Below, piece by piece: positions 16,901-22,367 of a stretch of DNA of 38,627 nt. Numbering within the stretch: the stretch's first letter is position 1; every line of letters begins with the position of its first letter. This stretch comes from Longimicrobium sp. (lineage in GTDB: Bacteria; Gemmatimonadota; Gemmatimonadetes; Longimicrobiales; Longimicrobiaceae): assembly GCF_035474595.1 (NCBI RefSeq), contig NZ_DATIND010000012.1, positions 1 through 38,627 of the forward strand. The letters are read 5' to 3'. The notes beneath the pieces were generated by a model. That model was not told where the DNA came from and searched no databases. It saw nothing but the letters and a program-made list of their open reading frames with translations. The translations under genes were made by a program, and so were the position numbers.

Positions 16901-16962
16901 TGGCGCTCCACCAGCCGGGCGAGGTGGTCGTTCAGCGGAGGGACTGCGGGGGAGGCGGCCAT
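13909..16962 (-). CDS. Four-PAS diguanylate cyclase/phosphodiesterase
   Basis: Cyclic-di-GMP signalling protein of 1017 aa without membrane helices, so probably cytosolic. Order: an N-terminal helical segment (1-90), PAS domains at about 91-205, 215-330, 338-455 and 464-578, a GGDEF domain (about 585-750) and an EAL domain (about 760-1010). The cyclase site GGDEF (667-671) is intact and preceded by the inhibitory site RPGD (658-661). The phosphodiesterase motifs EAL (795-797) and DDFGTGYS (917-924) are also intact, so either or both activities are possible. None of the PAS domains shows an obvious haem or flavin signature. Start: the ATG at 16960-16962 gives the first helical segment; the frame stays open upstream but has no coding character. 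It is not visibly in an operon. Confidence 0.95.
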   Translation of the reverse strand: MAASPAVPPLNDHLARLVERHFGAALPIPPQLRDFLADLDTAFRDADAERALLGRSLDEAGRALLERYSQLQERWEAHQTAQAALRESDRQFREVAEAVAAATFIFRGSRFLYVNAAATELTGYTREELLAADFWEVVHPEHREMVRQRGLGRQRGEDVPTRYEFKIVRRDGAVRWVDYTAGKVEYAGEPAGLGTCFDITLRKEAEEALQRQALTFENLYDAVILSDPDGRITDWNPAAERIYGFTRDEVLGRTALDLWVSPDEGPELDRRITGALETEGRWRGEVRFVRKDGSRGVSETLVVPLRDAAGRRMGALGVNRDVTERRRAEEALRASEERFRLMLSGTQQVFFYVHDVQGVYESLSPSVRDVLGYEPDELVGKSYTALHTGHATDEEVEERTRETLRTGTPNTYLVFSRHRDGRIVALELVETAVRRGGRVRGVQGFARNVTERIRAEEALRESEERYRTLFEESRDAIYMSTVEGKLISANQAMLEMFGLARAELDAFRMDDLYFAAADRQRFRDEIHRAGYVRDYELRLRRRDGEAVYALVSATLRREGEGRVVGFQGIIHDITERKRVEDQLAYGALHDSLTGLPNRALFVDRLSQALERVRRGGEHPFAVLFLDLDRFKVVNDSLGHGVGDQMLVAIARRLEEVLRPGDTVARFGGDEFTLLLDGVASAIEATHMAERILDILAAPFALERHEVFTSASVGIAVSTTGAEEPDVLLRNADAALSRAKVLGKNRYEVFDRAMHAEAIERLQLETDLRRAMERGEFSLNYQPLVRLDSGRIAGFEALLRWLHPERGWVSPTVFIPVAEEMGLIHSLGRWVIDESCSQARRWSDAFPGRPLRVAVNLSAAQFSQPDLVDHVERSIGECGIAPGVLHFEITESVILEHAEPAQSMLARLRELGVVLCMDDFGTGYSSLGYLHRFPIDELKIDRAFVSGMEHDRRNQQLVQAIVALARNLGVPVVAEGVETREQLQALRALACDFGQGFLFSRPVPRAEADELLARDPRW

Positions 16963-17131
16963 GCGGTCCGCGGGAGGTGGGACGGAACGGCGCGTGAGGT
17001 GGCCGCCGGAGGTGCCATGCCCCAGCCGCCGGAACGTAAACCGGCGTTTGGGTTGCGGGAGAAAGATAGTGAGGGCCCCATCCGCGGGGCAAAAGAATCG
17101 TGCGGCGCGGAGCGGTTTCCACGCGCGGCGG

Positions 17132-17176
17132 GCGAATGAATTCGCGGCAACAACAGCACAAAGTCCCTGCGGGACT
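17132..17176 (-). repeat. Two-hairpin intergenic element, copy 3
   Basis: Minus strand: stem 1 AGTCCC/GGGACT, linker TTGTGCTGTTGTTGCC, stem 2 GCGAA/TTCGC with loop TTCA. Stem 1 and linker equal those of the copy at 35340, but stem 2 is different. It lies in the 16963-17289 gap between the PAS protein and wrbA, which has no gene. Confidence 0.8.
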
Positions 17177-17263
17177 GCTGTCCGGCATCGCACCGCTCCG
17201 CTGCATCTCCGCGATACAGGGAGAAACACAGCGGGCCGGAGGGGGCGTGAGGCGGAAGGCCGT

Positions 17264-17302
17264 ACTTCCGCACTCACGCACTCACGCACTCACGCACTTC
17301 CC
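17264..17302. repeat. 8-bp tandem array containing the wrbA stop codon
   Basis: About five units of GCACTCAC and GCACTTCC type. The wrbA stop (TGA, 17290-17292) and its last three codons (Gly-Ser-Ala, from GGAAGTGCG) are array units, so the array forms the 3' end of the reading frame. Confidence 0.8.
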
Positions 17303-17976
17303 TCGTGGTACTGCGGCGCGTCGGGCTGCTGTCCGTGCGGGTCGCTGGCCCGGAGCGGGCGCAGCGCGGCCGATGCTTTCGCCAGGCGGCTGCCCAGGTT
17401 GCGCGCGGTCGTCAGCTCCGTCTCCACCGGCTGGCGCGAGCCGTCGCCGCCGGCCAGCGTGCCGGGGCCGTACGGGCTGCCGCCCACGCCATCCGTCACC
17501 ATGATCTCGGGATTCTGGCCGTACGGCGTGCCCACGAAGATCATCCCCAGGTGCAGCAGGGGGATCAGGCTGGTGATGATCGTCGTCTCCTGCCCGCCGT
17601 GGATGGTGGCGGTGCTGGTGAAGATCCCGGTCGCCTTGTCCTCCAGCTCGCCCTTCTGCCACATCCCCCCGAGCTGATCCAGGAACTGCTTCACCTGCGC
17701 GGGCATGTTCCCGAAGCGCGTGGGAATTCCCCAGGCGATGCCGTCGGCCCAGCGCAGGTCGTCCTGCGTGGCCTCGGGGATGTCGGCCATCGCCTCCTGC
17801 GCCTTCACGTACCACTCCTGCGCGCTCATCGCCCGGCGCGCCTCCTCCAGCTCGGGGATGCGCCGCAGCCGGACCTCCACGTCCCGCACGCCCTGCGCGC
17901 CCTCGGCCACCGCCAGCGCCATGCGATGGACGTGGCCGTAGCTGCTGTAGAACGCCACCAGCACCTTCGTCGGCAT
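17290..17976 (-). CDS. wrbA: NAD(P)H:quinone oxidoreductase WrbA
   Basis: FMN flavodoxin-like enzyme that reduces quinones by two electrons, protecting against redox cycling; it acts in the cytosol as a tetramer. The N-terminus KVLVAFYSSYGHVHRMA is the FMN phosphate loop. ADGIAWGIPTRFGNMPAQVK, TIHGGQETT and FVGTPYGQ are the WrbA-specific flavin and dimer motifs. At 228 aa it is longer than E. coli WrbA (198 aa), mainly because of a C-terminal tail after RNLGSRLAKA that ends in residues encoded by an 8-bp repeat array. GGGAGGGGG before the ATG supports the start. The gene is monocistronic as far as can be seen. The family call is secure; the tail is probably unstructured. Confidence 0.94.
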   Translation of the reverse strand: MPTKVLVAFYSSYGHVHRMALAVAEGAQGVRDVEVRLRRIPELEEARRAMSAQEWYVKAQEAMADIPEATQDDLRWADGIAWGIPTRFGNMPAQVKQFLDQLGGMWQKGELEDKATGIFTSTATIHGGQETTIITSLIPLLHLGMIFVGTPYGQNPEIMVTDGVGGSPYGPGTLAGGDGSRQPVETELTTARNLGSRLAKASAALRPLRASDPHGQQPDAPQYHEGSA

Positions 17977-18094
17977 CTTCCGCCCCCTCCCATTTCGGTT
18001 GCTCTCGACCCGTCCGCGGCGCTCGCTCCGCGGCACGGAATCTCAGTCGTGAGAAACGCATGCGGCGAACCGGGCGCGTAACACGCTCACCGTT

Positions 18095-18550
18095 TCACGC
18101 GGGAGATGTGGATATGGAAGATTCCAGGCGGTGGATGGCGTCGCGCACCGCGGGCGGGAGGGCGGCCTTGCGCGCGTTGGCGTAGTCGTAGGCCATGAGG
18201 ATGCAGCCACCCTCGGCCGCGACCTGGCCGTGCGCGCGGCTGACCAGGCGGTACTCCTGTGTGAAGCGGTCGTCGCCCACCTCCGTCGTCCGCGCGCCGG
18301 CGAGCACGGTGTCCGGCCACTCGACCGGGCGGCGGAAGCGCGCCTGGGTGGAGTGGAGGATGGGGCCCACGCCGCCGTGCTCCGTTTCCTGCCGGAAGCC
18401 GATGCGCTCCAGGTACTCGATGCGCGCGCTCTCGAACCAGCGGAAGTAGATGATGTTGTTCACGTGCCGGAACCAGTCCATGTCGCCCCAGAACACCGGC
18501 AGCTCCACGACGACGGGATACTCGGCCAGCAGCGAAGAGGGATTGGGCAT
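18095..18550 (-). CDS. Acyl-CoA thioesterase, 4HBT/YbgC family
   Basis: Hot-dog-fold thioesterase of 151 aa, cytosolic. The motif WGDMDWFRHVNNIIYFRWFE (21-40) matches the 4-hydroxybenzoyl-CoA thioesterase/YbgC active site, with D25 as the likely nucleophile or base next to HVNN. The remaining strands (VEWPDTVLAGARTTEVG, FTQEYRLVSRAHGQVAAEG) complete the single hot-dog domain at normal length. The natural acyl-CoA cannot be predicted. The 4HBT name is a family label, and no link to the 4-hydroxybenzoyl-CoA-reductase-like gene 11 kb away is claimed. It lies 118 bases upstream of wrbA on the same strand and could be co-transcribed with it. Two inverted two-hairpin elements sit just upstream. Confidence 0.88.
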   Translation of the reverse strand: MPNPSSLLAEYPVVVELPVFWGDMDWFRHVNNIIYFRWFESARIEYLERIGFRQETEHGGVGPILHSTQARFRRPVEWPDTVLAGARTTEVGDDRFTQEYRLVSRAHGQVAAEGGCILMAYDYANARKAALPPAVRDAIHRLESSISTSPA

Positions 18551-18594
18551 CGGGTGCGGGGATCAGGGTTCGGGGTGTGAGCCGGCTTGGGAAG

Positions 18595-18639
18595 GCGAAT
18601 GAATTCGCGGCAACAACTGCACAAAGTCCCTTCGGGACT
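18595..18639 (-). repeat. Two-hairpin intergenic element, copy 4
   Basis: Minus strand: stem 1 AGTCCC/GGGACT with loop GAA, linker TTGTGCAGTTGTTGCC, stem 2 GCGAA/TTCGC with loop TTCA. It is inverted relative to copy 5, 50 bases away. Confidence 0.8.
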
Positions 18640-18688
18640 GCTGTCATGCCCGGGTGCTCGTTACATGCGCCGATGTGGCCGCTGTTGA

Positions 18689-18736
18689 AGTCCGCCAAGG
18701 CGGACTGCGTGCAGTTGTAGCCGCCACTTCAGTGGC
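18689..18736 (+). repeat. Two-hairpin intergenic element, copy 5
   Basis: Plus strand: stem 1 AGTCCGCC/GGCGGACT, linker GCGTGCAGTTGTAGCC, stem 2 GCCAC/GTGGC with loop TTCA, then ATTTTC. It forms an inverted pair with copy 4; both stems differ in sequence between the two. Confidence 0.8.
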
Positions 18737-18751
18737 ATTTTCGCGATGATG

Positions 18752-20002
18752 CTATCCAGCCTCTACAGCATCATTACTCGCCGCGCCGAGCCCCGCCGCG
18801 CGGCCCGTCGCCCAGGCCCAGCAGAAGTTGTAGCCGCCGATGGGGCCGAAGCAGTCCAGGATCTCGCCGCAGAGGAACAGGCCGGGGACCACGCGGCTCT
18901 CCTGCGTGCGCGGGTCCACCTCACCCAGCGGCACGCCGCCGCCCGTGACCTCGGCCTTTTTGTATCCCTCGTCGCCCGTCCACGGCAGGCGGTAGCGGGT
19001 GAGGCGCTCGACCAGGCGCGCGCGCTCGTCGCGGCGCAGCTGGGGGAGGGTGCGCGCCTCGTCGATCTCCGCCTCCGCCAGCAGCGTGTCGGCCAGGCGC
19101 GTGGGGAGATGGCGGCGCAGGAGGCCGAGGACGGTGCCGCCGGAGCGCTCCAGCAGCAGGCGCTCCCACGCGGCGGCGTCCATCTCCGTCCACCGCGCGT
19201 AGATGGGCTGCTCCGCCGGCTTCCGCGCGCGCACGGCGGCGTGCGAGACGTCGAGGACCGACGGGCCGCTGTAGCCGCGATGGGTGAAGAGGAAGCCGCC
19301 CTCGGCGGAGAGCGCGCCACGCTCCAGCGGCGCCTCCAGATGCGCGGTCAGCGACACGCCGGCCAGGTGCGCGTGCACCGCCGGCTCCGTGGTCAGCGGC
19401 GTCAGCGCGGCGTAGGTGTCGTGCAGCGTGTGCCCCAGCTGGCGGACGATGCGCAGCCCCGTGCCGTCGCTCCCCGTCTGCGGCACGGACAGGCCGCCGG
19501 TGGCGATGACGACCTTCGCCGCCTCCACCGTCTCCCCGCCGTCCAGGCGGACGCGCCACGGGCCACCGTCCACCGGCGGGTCGATGCCGACGACGTGCGC
19601 GCCGAAGCGCAGCCGCGCACCGCGCCGACGAGCGAGATCGAGCAGCCCGTCGCGGACGTCGCGCGCCCGGTTCGATTCGGGGAAGAGCTTGCCGCTCTCG
19701 TGCTCCAGCGCCAGCCGGATCCCCACCTCTTCCTCGAAGAAGCGGCGCTGGTCCGCCAGGGGCCAGGAGAGAAGGATCTTCTTGAGGGAGTTGCGGGACG
19801 ATGCGGAGAAGTACTGCGACGGGCTCATCTCCGACGGCAGCACGTTGCACCGCCCGCCGCCGCTGATCAGGATCTTCCGCCCGCCGTCCTTCGTGCGCTC
19901 CAGGAGCAGCACCGGCGCGCCCGCTCCGGCCGCGAAGATGGCGGCCATCGTCCCGGCCGCGCCCGCGCCGATCACTACGATGGGGAGGGAAGATGACGGC
20001 AA
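18752..20002 (-). CDS. FAD-dependent oxidoreductase, HI0933/YhiN family
   Basis: Flavoprotein of 416 aa in the HI0933-like family, with a Rossmann FAD-binding domain and an inserted beta-rich domain. Motifs: PIVVIGAGAAGTMAA for the FAD dinucleotide loop, GRKILISGGGRCNV (family hallmark), VVIATGGLSVPQTGSDG, and the C-terminal FLCGEILDCFGPIGGYNFCWAWATG that closes on the flavin. The biological substrate of this conserved family is unknown. The start is a TTG (20000-20002): AGGA lies about eight bases upstream and the next ATG would cut into the FAD fold. It is co-directional with the thioesterase and wrbA, though separated from them by repeats. Confidence 0.92.
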   Translation of the reverse strand: MPSSSLPIVVIGAGAAGTMAAIFAAGAGAPVLLLERTKDGGRKILISGGGRCNVLPSEMSPSQYFSASSRNSLKKILLSWPLADQRRFFEEEVGIRLALEHESGKLFPESNRARDVRDGLLDLARRRGARLRFGAHVVGIDPPVDGGPWRVRLDGGETVEAAKVVIATGGLSVPQTGSDGTGLRIVRQLGHTLHDTYAALTPLTTEPAVHAHLAGVSLTAHLEAPLERGALSAEGGFLFTHRGYSGPSVLDVSHAAVRARKPAEQPIYARWTEMDAAAWERLLLERSGGTVLGLLRRHLPTRLADTLLAEAEIDEARTLPQLRRDERARLVERLTRYRLPWTGDEGYKKAEVTGGGVPLGEVDPRTQESRVVPGLFLCGEILDCFGPIGGYNFCWAWATGRAAGLGAASNDAVEAG

Positions 20003-20080
20003 AGAAGTCCTGAGTGCTTAAGTCCTGAGTGGCCATCATCGTAGTACTTCCGCCCCGCTGAGCGCCCTCGGGTGCACGGT

Positions 20081-20135
20081 TCCGGTCCGGGGGGATGGAG
20101 ATGGATCGCGTAACCACGCAACAACGCGGCCCTGG
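20081..20135 (-). promoter_or_regulatory. Repeated upstream motif, copy 1
   Basis: On the minus strand it reads TTGTTGCGTGG, then GATCCATCTCCATCCCCC and GGACCGG. A similar segment lies directly upstream of the small lipoprotein ORF (20697-20750). Its placement about 80 bases before the YhiN-family gene suggests a shared promoter or leader, with TTGTTG as a possible -35 box. Confidence 0.35.
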
Positions 20136-20233
20136 TGAATCAAGTCCACAACTTCGTTGCACCGACTGAACGATGATGCCGCGAGTTCACTCGCATCTTG
20201 GACCCTTGCCTCCGCCTCGCGCTCCAATTGACC

Positions 20234-20290
20234 GCACTCCCGCACTCCCGCACTCCCGCACTCCCGCACTCCCGCACTCCCGCACTCCCG
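20234..20290. repeat. 8-bp tandem array, seven perfect GCACTCCC units
   Basis: Seven exact units (20234-20289), ending one base before the trinucleotide that encodes the stop of the minus-strand ORF at 20292. The other 20003-20233 sequence shows no gene. Confidence 0.9.
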
Positions 20291-20291
20291 T

Positions 20292-20555
20292 TCAGTGATC
20301 CACCCCCCGCGCGCGGTCCACCACGCCGCCGAGCCACACGATTGCGCCCAACATGGCCACCATCCGTGCGGTCAGGAACACCACCTGCCCCGTGTTCAGC
20401 TTGCCGCGCATGGCATCGGCGAAGCGGGTGCGCATCAGCGCGCAGTCCACCGTGGTGTCGGCGACGGGGAAGGTGCGCGCGTCCACCGCGGCGGTGTCGG
20501 CGGCGGTGCGGGCGCGGTGGAAGTCGCGGCGGCACCGGAGCATCGCACGGCTCAT
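20292..20555 (-). CDS. Small protein with C-terminal membrane helix
   Basis: Unrecognised 87 aa ORF. The N-terminal two thirds are charged and helical (RCRRDFHRARTAADTAAVD, DCALMRTRFADAMRGKL). A single hydrophobic helix follows (GQVVFLTARMVAMLGAIVWL). Its ATG overlaps the TGA of the lipoprotein ORF upstream (ATGA), so the two are either translationally coupled or halves of one gene split by a frameshift. The combined length, about 130 aa, would be ordinary for a small lipoprotein with a membrane-associated tail. An 8-bp array starts immediately after the stop. The coding nature is supported by codon bias only. Confidence 0.5.
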   Translation of the reverse strand: MSRAMLRCRRDFHRARTAADTAAVDARTFPVADTTVDCALMRTRFADAMRGKLNTGQVVFLTARMVAMLGAIVWLGGVVDRARGVDH

Positions 20556-20689
20556 CTCCACCCGTGGCGCGTGCGCGACTCGCCAGGGGCCACGGTGCCG
20601 TCCGCCCGCACGTGGAAGCCGCCGGAATCGATGCAGCTCGTCGCCATCAGCAGCGGCGCGCCCGCGATCACGGCCAGGCTCCGGCGCAT
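20552..20689 (-). CDS. Very small lipoprotein ORF
   Basis: ORF of 45 aa with a lipoprotein signal: MRRSLAVIAGAPLLMATSC, lipobox Cys19. The following residues IDSGGFHVRADGTVAPGESRT read like the start of a mature secreted domain that then stops abruptly. The stop overlaps the start of the 87 aa ORF. Either this is a genuine mini-lipoprotein coupled to its neighbour, or a frameshift near 20555 has split one gene. The second case resembles the split signal peptide at 2388-2731. Confidence 0.5.
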   Translation of the reverse strand: MRRSLAVIAGAPLLMATSCIDSGGFHVRADGTVAPGESRTRHGWR

Positions 20690-20696
20690 CGTCGGC

Positions 20697-20750
20697 TCCG
20701 GTCGGGGGGCGGGGGATGGAGGTGGAGATCGGGAAGCCACGCAACAAACT
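20697..20750 (-). promoter_or_regulatory. Repeated upstream motif, copy 2
   Basis: Minus strand: TTTGTTGCGTGG, then GATCTCCACCTCCATCCCC and CGACCGG, ending eight bases before the lipoprotein ATG. It matches the motif at 20081-20135. The position suggests a promoter or 5' leader. Confidence 0.35.
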
Positions 20751-20938
20751 CCGCATCCCCCGCCTCGTCGACAAGTTTCCCCACAGAGCGGGTGGAGATG
20801 CGGATCACCCGCGCGGAAGCGGCCTCCGCTGCGGTGCCGTTGCGCACGCCGCATGCATCGGGTTTGTACGATGCGACGAATCGACCGTCCGCACCCTGCC
20901 GCCGCACCGTCGGGCCCCGTGCCCCGGAGCCGCCGCTG

Positions 20939-22090
20939 ATGCCCGCCGTCCTGGAGCAGCTGCTCGGCGCCGTGGTGATGGCGGTCGTGCTGGCCGACGT
21001 GTTCCTGAGCGTGCTCTACGCCCGGATGGGAAGCTCCATCCTGGGGCGGTGGGTGGCGTTCGCCACGTGGAAGGGCTTCCGCCTCCTCCGCCGGGTGCTC
21101 GGCCGGCGCGCGGTGGGGCTGCTCTCCTTCATCGGCCCCGTCATCATCGTCCTGCTGATCGGCACGTGGGCCTTCGGGCTGGGGCTGGGCGCCGCGCTGG
21201 CCATCCACCCCGCGCTGGGCACCGGCGTGGTGACCATGGCCGGGCCCACGCCGACCGGCTTCGCCACCGCGCTGCTGGCGGGGGTGGGAAGCATCTCGGT
21301 GGTCAGCGAGGGCGGCTTCGCGCCGCACACCACCGGGTATCGCCTCTTCTTCGCCTTCGGGGGGGTGGTGGGCACCTCGGTGGTGTCGCTCACGCTCGCC
21401 TACCTGATGCAGGTGTACACCGCGCTCCGCTCGCGCAACGTGCTGGGGCTGAAGATCCACCTCCTCTCCGGGCAGACGGCGGACGCGGCCGAGCTGCTGG
21501 CGGGGCTGGGCTCCGGGGGCGACTTCTCCAGCGGCTACACCGTGCTGAACGAGATGGCCGTGGAGGTGAGCGCCACCAAGGAGGGTCACCACTTCTACCC
21601 CGTGCTCTTCTACTTCCGCTTCACCGAGCCGCTCTACGCCATCTCCCGGATCACCCTGATGTCGCTGGACTCGGTGTCGCTGATCAAGAGCGCGCTGCAC
21701 GACGAGGAATACGGGCGGCTGAAGGAGTCCGGCCCGGTGGAGCAGCTCTGGCGCGGCGCCATCATCCTGGCCGGGTCGCTCGAGGACACCTTCCTGCGCG
21801 GCGGATCGCCGGACGGCGCGGCGAGCCCGGACGCGGCCACGCGCGAGCGGTGGGAGCGCCGCTACGCCGCCGCCGTGCGCCGCCTGCGCCAGGCGGGGAT
21901 CCGCACGATGGAGGACGAGCGCGACGGCGCCGGGCGATACGTCGCCCTCCGCGCCTGCTGGGACCGCCACGTCACCCTCCTGGCCCCGGCGATGATGTTC
22001 GAGCTGCAGGACATCGACCCGGCCGGGGCCGATCCCGAAGCGTCGGACCGCCGCCCGCCCTTCCGCGGCCGCCGCTCCGCCCCGGCGTAG
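20939..22090 (+). CDS. Ion-channel-like membrane protein lacking a TxGYGD filter
   Basis: Membrane protein of 383 aa. Hydrophobic segments are at about 5-28, 55-85 and 95-160, followed by a soluble C-terminal region (about 160-383). The topology and the segment FATALLAGVGSISVVSEGGF, then a helix GVVGTSVVSLTLAYLMQVY, resemble the pore loop and inner helix of bacterial two-TM potassium channel proteins. The selectivity sequence TxGYGD is absent; SISVVSEGG stands in its place. It may therefore conduct another ion or not conduct at all. The ATG at 20939 gives an immediate membrane helix (VLEQLLGAVVMAVVLADVFL). No ribosome binding site is obvious. It is divergent from the two small ORFs upstream. 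The family link is inferred from topology. Confidence 0.75.
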   Translation: MPAVLEQLLGAVVMAVVLADVFLSVLYARMGSSILGRWVAFATWKGFRLLRRVLGRRAVGLLSFIGPVIIVLLIGTWAFGLGLGAALAIHPALGTGVVTMAGPTPTGFATALLAGVGSISVVSEGGFAPHTTGYRLFFAFGGVVGTSVVSLTLAYLMQVYTALRSRNVLGLKIHLLSGQTADAAELLAGLGSGGDFSSGYTVLNEMAVEVSATKEGHHFYPVLFYFRFTEPLYAISRITLMSLDSVSLIKSALHDEEYGRLKESGPVEQLWRGAIILAGSLEDTFLRGGSPDGAASPDAATRERWERRYAAAVRRLRQAGIRTMEDERDGAGRYVALRACWDRHVTLLAPAMMFELQDIDPAGADPEASDRRPPFRGRRSAPA

Positions 22091-22115
22091 ATCGAGCGGA
22101 GATGCCGGGGCAGGG

Positions 22116-22182
22116 AGTCCGCGAAGGCGGCGCGAAGGCGGACTTCGGGCCGTTGTTGCCGCGATGCCGCGATTTCAATTGC
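22116..22182 (+). repeat. Two-hairpin intergenic element, copy 6
   Basis: Plus strand: stem 1 AGTCCGC/GCGGACT with an enlarged 15-base loop, linker with GGCCGTTGTTGCC, stem 2 GCGAT/ATTGC (one G-T pair) with loop TTCA. The G-U-compatible pair favours folding as RNA. It lies between the channel-like gene and uvrA. Confidence 0.7.
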
Positions 22183-22367
22183 CCTTCCCCGGTGGCCAGC
22201 CGGAGAGGCGCGAGGACGAGGCACGCGTCCGGAGCCACCCGCCGTCCGCCATCCGTCACCCACGCAGAGAGCCCGAATCCCCGGGCCGATCCCCGTATCC
22301 CCATGCCCATCAACATCTTCCCCTGTCCCCTGTCCCCTGTCCCCTCTCCCCTAGTAGTTTCCCCCGC

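Noticed and set aside
14275-17139. Very long open frame opposite the four-PAS GGDEF-EAL gene
   Set aside because: It is the mirror of a GC-rich gene with strong third-position bias; it has no protein motifs, while the minus strand has complete domains.
18095-18550. 4HBT thioesterase considered as part of a 4-hydroxybenzoyl-CoA pathway with the reductase-like subunit
   Set aside because: The two genes are 11 kb apart in different units, and the 4HBT label covers a broad family.
20234-20290. Tandem array considered as CRISPR
   Set aside because: The 8-base units are directly adjacent with no spacers, and no cas gene is present.
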